A program made the position numbers and the translations under genes. Source: LMUY01 sp964657445 (GTDB lineage Bacteria > Pseudomonadota > Alphaproteobacteria > Acetobacterales > Acetobacteraceae). Taken from it: a DNA stretch of 12,570 nt. The DNA is taken from positions 1 through 12,570 of the forward strand of contig CAZZVB010000135.1 in the NCBI GenBank assembly GCA_964657445.1, written 5' to 3'. The notes below the pieces were generated by a model. That model was not told the origin of the DNA, ran no database searches, and was given only the letters and a program-made list of their open reading frames with translations. Within the stretch, counting starts at the first letter, position 1. Every line of letters begins with the position of its first letter. Below, piece by piece: positions 6,805-12,570 of this stretch.

Positions 6805-8646
6805 GTGACCCGTCCCCTCCGCTCCATCGCCACCGTCTGCCTCAGCGGCGGGTTGACGGATAAGCTCGACACCGCGGCGCGGGTCGGGTTCGACGGGGTG
6901 GAGATCTTCGAGGCCGATCTGCTCACCTATGACGGTTCCCCGGCCGAGGTGCGGCGCATCGCCGAGGACCTGGGACTCGCCATCACCATCTTCCAGCCGT
7001 TCCGCGATTTCGAGGCGATGCCCGACGCACAGCGCGCCCGCAACCTGGACCGCGCGGAACGCAAGTTCGACGTCATGCAGCAGCTCGGCACCGACCTCGT
7101 GCTGGTGTGCAGCAACACCAGCCCGGCCTGCCTCGATGACGATTCGCGCGCCGCGGCGGACCTGCTCGCGATGGCGGAGCGGGCGCAGGCGCGGGGCTTG
7201 CGGGTCGGGTATGAGGCACTGGCCTGGGGCCGGCACGTCAACCGCTGGAGCCATGCCTGGCGCATCGTGCAAGCGGCGAACCACCCTGCGCTGGGCCTGA
7301 TCGTGGACAGCTTCCATACGCTCTGTCTGGGGGATGACCCGGCGGGCATCGCCACGGTGCCGGCGGACAAGCTGTTCTTCGTGCAGCTCGCCGACGCGCC
7401 GCTGTTGCAGATGGACGTGTTGTCCTGGAGCCGCCATTACCGCTGCTTCCCGGGCCAGGGTGATCTGGACGTCGCCAACTTCCTGCGCTGCACGATGGCC
7501 AGCGGTTATAGCGGGCCGCTGTCGCTGGAAATCTTCAACGACGAGTTCCGCTCCGCCCCCGCCCGCATGATCGCGCGGGACGGGCTGCGGTCGCTGGCGC
7601 TGGTGGAAGCCGAAGCCGGGCTGACCAGCCTGCCGCCGCCGCCTGCGATCGGCGGGGTGGAGTTCATCGAGTTCGCGGTGGACGAGGCGACCGGCACGGC
7701 GCTGGCGGCCACGCTCGGCTCGCTGGGGTTCAGCCATGCTGGGCGGCACCGGTCGAAGGACGTGGCGCTCTACCGGCAAGGCGACATCAACCTGGTGCTG
7801 AACCGCGAGCAGGACAGCGCGGCGGCGGAGCACTTCCAACTGCACGGCCCGTCCGTCTGCGCGCTGGCGCTGCGGGTGGACGACGTGGCGGCGACGGTCG
7901 TGCGGGCGGAGGCGCTGCAGGCCCCGGAGTGGCGCAGCCCGGTGCAGGAAGGCGAACGCCACATTCCCGCGGTGCGCGCGCCGGACGGCATGCTGATCCA
8001 CCTGGTCGGCCCTGACCCGGCGGGCCGCTCCATCTGGGAAGATGATTTCGAACTGCTGCCCGGCGACTGCGCAGGGGCAGGGCTGGTCGCGGTCGATCAC
8101 CTGGCGGAAGCCATGCCCGCCATCGCGCTGCACGGGACGGTGCTGTTCTGGCGCGCGGTGTTCGGCCTGCAGCCGGCGCGCCCGGTCGATCTGGCGGACC
8201 CGTTCGGTCTTGTGCGCAGCCGCGCGCTGATCAGCGAGGGCGGCCGGTTTCGCCTGCCGCTGAACGTGTCCGACGGCGTGGAGACACTGACCGGCCGGTT
8301 CGTGCGGTCCGCGTCCGGCGCCGGGGTGCAGCACATCGCGTTCGCGACCGCCGATGCGGAGCGGACGGCCGCGCTGCTGCAAGGCCGGGCCCCGCTGCTG
8401 GCCATTGCCGCCAACTATTACGAGGACATCGCGGCCAGGTTCGGCCTTTCGGACGAGGAGATCGCGGCGCTGCAACGGCTGCATCTGTTGTACGACCGCG
8501 ACGCGGACGGCGAGTTCCTCCACGCCTACACGCGCGAGTTCGAGGGCGGCCTGTTCTTCGAGTTCGTGGAACGCCGCGGCAGCGAGGGATTTGGCGCGCC
8601 GAATGCGGCGTTCCGCCTAGCGGCTCAGGCGCTCGCCCGGTCTTAG
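6805..8646 (+). CDS. quiC: 3-dehydroshikimate dehydratase fused to HPPD-like domain (QuiC type)
   Basis: This 613-residue two-domain protein matches the bacterial QuiC1-type fusion. The N-terminal TIM barrel (about residues 5-270) is a sugar-phosphate isomerase/epimerase-type dehydratase that turns 3-dehydroshikimate into protocatechuate. Its metal and catalytic residues are visible: Glu137 (GYEALAWG), Asp168 and His171 (LIVDSFH), Gln194 (FFVQLADAP) and Glu242 (LSLEIFND). The C-terminal half (about 280-605) is a vicinal-oxygen-chelate domain like 4-hydroxyphenylpyruvate dioxygenase. It has an intact metal triad: His432 (VAVDHLAEAM), His510 (GVQHIAFAT) and Glu586 (GLFFEFVERR). The function of this second half is not settled. 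The start is taken as GTG 6805, with GGAG six bases upstream; an in-frame TTG at 6793 is less likely. Its product is the substrate of the upstream PcaHG, so the three genes form one funnel. Confidence 0.93.
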   Translation: MTRPLRSIATVCLSGGLTDKLDTAARVGFDGVEIFEADLLTYDGSPAEVRRIAEDLGLAITIFQPFRDFEAMPDAQRARNLDRAERKFDVMQQLGTDLVLVCSNTSPACLDDDSRAAADLLAMAERAQARGLRVGYEALAWGRHVNRWSHAWRIVQAANHPALGLIVDSFHTLCLGDDPAGIATVPADKLFFVQLADAPLLQMDVLSWSRHYRCFPGQGDLDVANFLRCTMASGYSGPLSLEIFNDEFRSAPARMIARDGLRSLALVEAEAGLTSLPPPPAIGGVEFIEFAVDEATGTALAATLGSLGFSHAGRHRSKDVALYRQGDINLVLNREQDSAAAEHFQLHGPSVCALALRVDDVAATVVRAEALQAPEWRSPVQEGERHIPAVRAPDGMLIHLVGPDPAGRSIWEDDFELLPGDCAGAGLVAVDHLAEAMPAIALHGTVLFWRAVFGLQPARPVDLADPFGLVRSRALISEGGRFRLPLNVSDGVETLTGRFVRSASGAGVQHIAFATADAERTAALLQGRAPLLAIAANYYEDIAARFGLSDEEIAALQRLHLLYDRDADGEFLHAYTREFEGGLFFEFVERRGSEGFGAPNAAFRLAAQALARS

Positions 8647-8649
8647 GGC

Positions 8650-8697
8650 GGGCTTCAGCGCATCGGATATGCGGTCATTGGTGGGCTGAAGCCCACC
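8650..8697. repeat. Intergenic hairpin repeat A after quiC
   Basis: GGTGGGC (8680-8686) and GCCCACC (8691-8697) form a 7-bp stem around TGAA, followed by CTAC. The ten bases GGGCTTCAGC at 8650-8659 are also the reverse complement of 8685-8694, so a second, longer-range pairing is possible. The element sits 3' of quiC between convergent genes and may end transcription, although no T-run follows. It shares its layout with the hairpin at 8741-8758. Confidence 0.6.
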
Positions 8698-8740
8698 CTA
8701 CGGTGCGGAGCGCGGTTGATGGTGTCGTTGCGAGGATTTT

Positions 8741-8758
8741 GATGGGCCTTCGCCCATC
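8741..8758. repeat. Intergenic hairpin repeat B, abutting a minus-strand stop codon
   Basis: GATGGGC (8741-8747) and GCCCATC (8752-8758) form a 7-bp stem with loop CTTC, followed by CTAC like repeat A. The second base pair differs from repeat A in both arms (G-C there, A-T here), a compensatory change that supports a conserved structure. On the minus strand the hairpin starts directly after the TAG stop (8759-8761) of the Cys-rich gene, and the repeat's own CTAC supplies that stop. It could serve as that transcript's terminator. Confidence 0.6.
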
Positions 8759-9292
8759 CTACAGGGTCCTCATCCAGTGTTTGAGCGGGTCTGTGGCTAG
8801 CAGCTCGGCGATCGCGTGGCTGGCGGGCGGCGTGGCGGCGTCGGGGCCTTGGGCGGCGACGACGAACAGGTCGCATTGGCGGTTCACGGCGTATCCGGCT
8901 GCGGGCAGCGTGGCGCCGTGGGGCAGGTGCAGCAGGTAGCTGCGGGTGCGGCCCTTCATGCCGGCCAGCGTGACGGGCTGGCCGGTGGCGGTGGGCACGA
9001 AATCGGGCGTGATCATGTCGATGTCGCTGACGGCATCGACCTCCGCATCCCCGGTCACGCCGAGGGCGCAGTTGGCGCAGAAGCCGAGCTTGGCGCGGAC
9101 GTAAACGTCAAAATTGCCGCCGCACGACGCGTCCCGGCAGCGGAACGCTCGGCCGGGCGGCCAGGGGTCGCGCGGGAACGGCCACGCGACTTCCTGCCAG
9201 CCCGGGGGAGATGGGCGCAGCACAGTCGAGGCGAGCGCCACGCCGCCCAGCCCGGCGGCAATCAGCAGGCCAACGCCGAGGCGCCAGCGCAT
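8759..9292 (-). CDS. Small exported cysteine-rich protein, function unknown
   Basis: I do not recognise the family. The 177-residue protein starts with a clear signal peptide (RWRLGVGLLIAAGLGGVALA, likely cut after residue 21). Then comes a Pro/Trp-rich stretch (PPGWQEVAWPFPRDPWPPG, about 29-47) and a cysteine cluster: CRDASC (Cys52, Cys57) and CANC (Cys72, Cys75), with a lone Cys140 later. The CX4C...CX2C layout could bind a metal or form disulfides in the periplasm. The N-terminal hydrophobic segment may also stay as an anchor. The ATG lies three bases after the stop of the upstream LVIVD-repeat gene with no good ribosome-binding site of its own, so the two are probably co-transcribed and translationally coupled. 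This suggests a joint role, but nothing more specific can be read. The final codons run into hairpin repeat B. Confidence 0.75.
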   Translation of the reverse strand: MRWRLGVGLLIAAGLGGVALASTVLRPSPPGWQEVAWPFPRDPWPPGRAFRCRDASCGGNFDVYVRAKLGFCANCALGVTGDAEVDAVSDIDMITPDFVPTATGQPVTLAGMKGRTRSYLLHLPHGATLPAAGYAVNRQCDLFVVAAQGPDAATPPASHAIAELLATDPLKHWMRTL

Positions 9293-9295
9293 CGG

Positions 9296-10735
9296 CTACG
9301 GCAGCCCGGCGGCCTGGCGCGCCGCGCCCGTCAGTTCGAGGACGTGCAAGCCGGTGTTGGCGCGATCCACGATGTAGATGTAGCCACGGTCATCGGTTTC
9401 GACGTTGTTGGTCTGGATCGCGACCTTGCACCGCGGCTGGCCGTCGATGGTCACGCAACGCTTGTCGGTCGCCGCGGTGATGGATGGGATGAAGTAGCCG
9501 ACTTCCTTCGGGCTATAGGGATTGCGGATGTCCAGCACGCGCACCCCGGCGTTGAAGAAGCTGATGAAAGCGAGCTTCTTGTAGAACACCGGGTCCATGC
9601 TCTCGGCCGCGGAGTGGGAGCCGAAGCGGCCGCCGCGCTGGCAGTAGTTGCCGCTGGCCTCCGGCACCGTCCAGTTGGAAACCATCATGGGCCGGGTCTC
9701 GATCGTGACGTCGGCGAACCAGACCATCTGCCGGGCTTCGGCGCATTCGTTCAGGATCGCCTCGTCCACGAACATGACGATGTCGCGGACGCTGCCGTCC
9801 TTGTCCTTGGCGAATTCGGCGATGGGCATCTTCAGCATGGGAAAGGTGGTGTGCGCGCCGTTGAAGGGCGACATGTATAGGCGGGCGACTTCGGGGTAGC
9901 GCAGGTTGTCCGGCGTCGGTTCGGCCGGGCCGTGCAGCAGCTTGTCGCGGTCCACGATCTGCATCATGCCGCCCTTGTCGGTGCCGTAGCCGAAAAAGAT
10001 GCGGTTGCCCTGCGGCCCGGTGGAGATCATGCCGTGCAGCTCGGTCGGGACGGCGCCGGTGGACCCAGGCTCCTGGCCCGGTATGCCGAAGTCACGGATT
10101 TTGACGGGGTGCGCCGGGTCACTCAGGTCATAGACCTGCGTCATGCGGCGCACGCGCCAGTCCGGCGCGCCGGAGACGAGGTAGGCGATCCCGGTGTCGC
10201 ATTCCCACCAGCTTTTATGGGTGTCCAGCAGTCCGGCGAGGCGGACCAGCAGCACCGGGTTGGCCGGATCGGCGACGTTCCAGATCTCGTGCGCTTCGCT
10301 GCCGAAGGTGCGGAGCATGTACACCGCGTTAGGATCGCCCTTCGGCAGCGTCTTGCCGTCGCAGACGCGCACCATCTGGCCGCCGCCGCCCTCATAGGTG
10401 CCGGGCTGGCCGGGGATGTGCTTGAGGTATTTCGGGTGCGCCGGGTCAGTGACATCGACGATGGAGGTGCCGTTCGGCTCCGCCACGCCGGTCAGCGGGT
10501 TGACCGGGTTCGGAATGTCGTCGGTGCCGCCGTGGTGGCCGATATAGGCGATCCAGCGGTTGCCCTGGTGGTGGATGGTCGGCTGGTAGGCGCTGCGGGC
10601 CTGAAGGTCGCTGGTGCCGACCAGGCGCATGTTGGACGATTCGGGCGGGTCGCCAATGTGTTGCTGCTGCGCGGAGGCCGGCGCCCACCAGGCGAGCGTC
10701 AGTGCCAGGCACGCCTTGGCCAAGATGGTTCGCAC
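9296..10735 (-). CDS. Exported LVIVD-repeat (beta-propeller-like) protein, function unknown
   Basis: This 479-residue protein has a signal peptide (hydrophobic core about 5-18, likely cut after ASA at residue 22) and a series of short repeats of the LVIVD type. Examples are TSIVDVTDPAHPKYL (about 90-104), HEIWNVADPANPVLL (149-163), TQVYDLSDPAHPVKI (199-213) and VRVLDIRNPYSPKEV (398-412), with weaker ones near 260, 340 and 465. Such repeats build beta-propellers in the periplasm or on the surface; no reaction is established for most members. Histidines recur near blade edges (HH55-56, HH67-68, His149, His173, His234, His295, His374), and the mature part has six cysteines. The start is GTG 10735 with a GGGGGA stretch seven bases upstream. 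It is followed three bases later by the Cys-rich exported protein. Confidence 0.82.
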   Translation of the reverse strand: MRTILAKACLALTLAWWAPASAQQQHIGDPPESSNMRLVGTSDLQARSAYQPTIHHQGNRWIAYIGHHGGTDDIPNPVNPLTGVAEPNGTSIVDVTDPAHPKYLKHIPGQPGTYEGGGGQMVRVCDGKTLPKGDPNAVYMLRTFGSEAHEIWNVADPANPVLLVRLAGLLDTHKSWWECDTGIAYLVSGAPDWRVRRMTQVYDLSDPAHPVKIRDFGIPGQEPGSTGAVPTELHGMISTGPQGNRIFFGYGTDKGGMMQIVDRDKLLHGPAEPTPDNLRYPEVARLYMSPFNGAHTTFPMLKMPIAEFAKDKDGSVRDIVMFVDEAILNECAEARQMVWFADVTIETRPMMVSNWTVPEASGNYCQRGGRFGSHSAAESMDPVFYKKLAFISFFNAGVRVLDIRNPYSPKEVGYFIPSITAATDKRCVTIDGQPRCKVAIQTNNVETDDRGYIYIVDRANTGLHVLELTGAARQAAGLP

Positions 10736-10858
10736 CCGTATGTCCCCCGCCGTTTTTATTCGTGCAAGCCTGACCCGTGTTTGCGGGGACAGGCAAGGGA
10801 AAATAGGGCGTCAGAGAGCGCGGATTCATCCGCGCCGTCACTGGGGCGACCCGAAGAC
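10736..10858. promoter_or_regulatory. Intergenic region upstream of the LVIVD gene with two inverted repeats
   Basis: These 123 bases lie between two minus-strand genes. A palindrome, GCGCGGAT-TC-ATCCGCGC (10818-10835), follows the chemoreceptor gene and may be its terminator; on the minus strand a short TATTTT (complement of 10799-10804) comes 13 bases after it, too far for a classic terminator. Closer to the LVIVD start is an imperfect hairpin: GCCTG (10768-10772) with CAGGC (10790-10794), and CCCG (10774-10777) with CGGG (10784-10787). No convincing -35/-10 pair could be picked. Confidence 0.4.
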
Positions 10859-12570
10859 TTAAAACTCCTGCCAGTTATCTTCGTCTTGCGCGGGTTTGCG
10901 CGCCGTATTGCCCGCTACCACGGCCAGACGCTTGGACGGGCTGGGGCGTGTGATTTTTCTGGCCGAAGCGGTTTCCCGGGGTTTTACGGTGCTGTCGGCT
11001 CGGTCAGCCGCGATCTTGAAGCGCGTGGTCAGCCGCTCGAGTTCGGCCGTGTCCTGCGCGAGGCTGTGGCTGGCCGCCGTCGATTGCTCAACCATGGCGG
11101 CGTTCTGTTGGGTCGCCTGGTCCATCTGATTGACCGCGGTATTGACCTGGGCGAGGCCGCTTGCCTGTTGCTGCGCGCCGGCGGCGATCTCACTCACGGT
11201 GAGGTTGATCCGGGCGACCTGGGCCGCGATCCGGGTCAGGGCGTCGCCAGTCTCCCTCACCAGGGTCACGCCCCGGCCGACATGGGCGCTGCTGCCCCCG
11301 ATCAATGTCTTGATTTCCTTCGCCGCGCCGGAGCTTCGTTGCGCCAACGCCCGCACTTCGCTTGCCACCACGGCGAAGCCGCGCCCCGCGTCACCGGCGC
11401 GGGCGGCTTCGACGCCGGCGTTCAAGGCCAGGAGGTTGGTCTGGAAGGCGATTTCGTCGATGACACCGATGATCTGGCTGATCTCGTTGGCGGATTTCTC
11501 GATTTCGTTCATCGCGGAGACGGCGTCTTTCACCACGGCCTCGCCATGCTCCGCCTCGGTCTTCGCGGTCGCCACCACGGCCTGGGCCTCGATCGCGCCG
11601 TCTGCCGTCTTGCGCACCGTGGCCGTGATCTGGTCGAGGGCTGCGGCCGTCTGCTCGAGGCTTGCAGCCTGCTGTTCCGTCCGGCGGGACAGATCATCGG
11701 AGGCCTGGCTGATTTCACCAGTGCCGGACCGCAGCGCGCTGGTATTGGTGATGATGGTGCCGATGACGGTGCGCAACTCCTCCACCGCGCCATTGAAGTC
11801 GGTGCGCAACCGCTCGTATTCGGGTGCGAAGGCTGCGGTCATGTCGCAGGTCAGGTCACCGGCCGCCAATAGTCGCAGGCCATTGGCCAGACCTTGGACT
11901 ACGGTCGCCTGCTGATCGGCCAAGACCCGGCGCTCCTCCTCGATACGCGCACGGTCCTGCTCGGCGGCATGCCGGTCGGCTTCAGCCTGGCGCTCCAGAC
12001 GCTGCTTATCGATCCCGGCCTCCTTGAAGACCTGCACGGCGCGCGACATCGATCCGATTTCGTCTTTGCGATCGGCGCCGGTCACCGACACGGTCAGATC
12101 GCCCTCCGCCAGGCGGCCCATCAAGGCGGCCAAGCTCACCAGCGGCTTGGCGACCCATGCCCGGACGGCGAAGAAGCCGCCGGTCATGACCAGCACCAGG
12201 CCGGCAATGATGAACACGTAGGTTAGAACCACCGTTTGCCGCGTGGTCGACGCCAGGGCCGCGGCCTGGGTTTCCACCGCATTTTGCCGTTGCGTCGCGG
12301 CTGCGGTGAGCTCCTCACCCAACTGCGGGAAGCCGCGGGCGCAGTCTCTCAAATAGAGCGCCTGCGCTGCGGCCACGTCGGCTGCACTGGTCGCAACCGC
12401 CCCTGCCTTGATCGAGGCATCGCAAGATACGTCCACCTGCCGCAAGATACGCTGCTTGAGGTCGTTCGAGGTCTGTGCCGAGGAGGGCTGCGCCTGCGCT
12501 GCCATATCGATGAAGTGGATGAATTCGGCGCGGGCTTTGGTAAGCGCCCCCGTCGCCGCCGCGTTGCCCT
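10859..12570 (-). CDS. Methyl-accepting chemotaxis protein, C-terminal part (5' end outside window)
   Basis: About 569 residues of a chemoreceptor are visible; the frame stays open to the window edge, so the true start lies beyond 12570 and the Met at 12505 is internal. In order: part of a helical periplasmic sensor with two Cys, one transmembrane helix (TVVLTYVFIIAGLVLVM, 12235-12185), HAMP domain (PLVSLAALMGRLAEGDLTV), a charged coiled coil rich in Glu/Arg/Gln, a second HAMP-like segment (LLAAGDLTCDM...YERLRTDFN), and the methylation and signalling bundle. The hairpin tip is EIAFQTNLLALNAGVEAARAG, with GFAVVASEVRALAQRS after it. The protein ends in a basic, flexible linker and the pentapeptide NWQEF, resembling the NWETF tether for CheR/CheB. 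The ligand cannot be inferred. It should signal through CheA/CheW to flagella or another output; no che genes are in the window. Confidence 0.94.
   Translation of the reverse strand, partial: GNAAATGALTKARAEFIHFIDMAAQAQPSSAQTSNDLKQRILRQVDVSCDASIKAGAVATSAADVAAAQALYLRDCARGFPQLGEELTAAATQRQNAVETQAAALASTTRQTVVLTYVFIIAGLVLVMTGGFFAVRAWVAKPLVSLAALMGRLAEGDLTVSVTGADRKDEIGSMSRAVQVFKEAGIDKQRLERQAEADRHAAEQDRARIEEERRVLADQQATVVQGLANGLRLLAAGDLTCDMTAAFAPEYERLRTDFNGAVEELRTVIGTIITNTSALRSGTGEISQASDDLSRRTEQQAASLEQTAAALDQITATVRKTADGAIEAQAVVATAKTEAEHGEAVVKDAVSAMNEIEKSANEISQIIGVIDEIAFQTNLLALNAGVEAARAGDAGRGFAVVASEVRALAQRSSGAAKEIKTLIGGSSAHVGRGVTLVRETGDALTRIAAQVARINLTVSEIAAGAQQQASGLAQVNTAVNQMDQATQQNAAMVEQSTAASHSLAQDTAELERLTTRFKIAADRADSTVKPRETASARKITRPSPSKRLAVVAGNTARKPAQDEDNWQEF

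Noticed and set aside
6787..8523. Long minus-strand open frame (about 578 codons) opposite quiC
   Set aside because: The product is rich in Arg, Gln, His and Ala without domains. The plus strand encodes a fully conserved two-domain enzyme, so this is a high-GC antisense shadow.
8650..8758. CRISPR-like repeat array
   Set aside because: There are only two short hairpins with different arms, and no regular spacers or repeat length.
9932..11872. Long plus-strand open frame (about 646 codons) across the LVIVD and chemoreceptor genes
   Set aside because: It spans two well-supported minus-strand genes and their intergenic gap, has low-complexity composition and shows no recognisable motif.

Overview
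The window is a GC-rich stretch from a phototrophic proteobacterium. It opens inside a bacteriochlorophyll (Bchl) a operon of the purple-bacterial type (bchG, a PucC-family MFS protein, bchP, tspO, hemC). The gene order, GTG/TTG starts and protein motifs fit an alphaproteobacterium. A photosynthetic member of Acetobacteraceae or a related order is plausible, but the species cannot be fixed from the sequence alone.

Layout. (1) 1-4399, plus strand: the 3' end of bchG, a PucC/LhaA-like membrane protein, bchP, tspO and hemC. All four gene junctions are 4-nt stop/start overlaps, so this looks like one translationally coupled unit. It joins tetrapyrrole supply (HemC), the last two Bchl steps (BchG prenylation, BchP reduction), a membrane protein of the Bchl/antenna family, and the porphyrin-linked membrane protein TspO. 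(2) 4400-4454: a palindromic intergenic repeat between convergent genes. (3) 4455-5378, minus: a membrane-anchored or exported alpha/beta hydrolase, divergent from (4). (4) 5489-8646, plus: pcaH, pcaG and a quiC-type fusion protein. QuiC converts 3-dehydroshikimate to protocatechuate, and PcaHG opens the protocatechuate ring, so these three genes form a short funnel from hydroaromatics (quinate/shikimate) into the beta-ketoadipate pathway. A second copy of the palindromic repeat lies between pcaG and quiC and contains the quiC ribosome-binding site. (5) 8647-8758: two related hairpins between convergent genes. (6) 8759-10735, minus: two exported proteins of unknown function, a beta-propeller-like LVIVD-repeat protein followed by a small cysteine-rich protein. 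(7) 10859-12570, minus: a methyl-accepting chemotaxis protein ending in an NWQEF receptor tail and cut off by the window edge.

Most of the window is well-known metabolism. The least understood parts are the two-gene exported module at 8759-10735, the HPPD-like half of the QuiC fusion, and the dispersed palindromes, one of which may fold over a translation start. I see no tRNA, rRNA, CRISPR array, transposase or phage gene.
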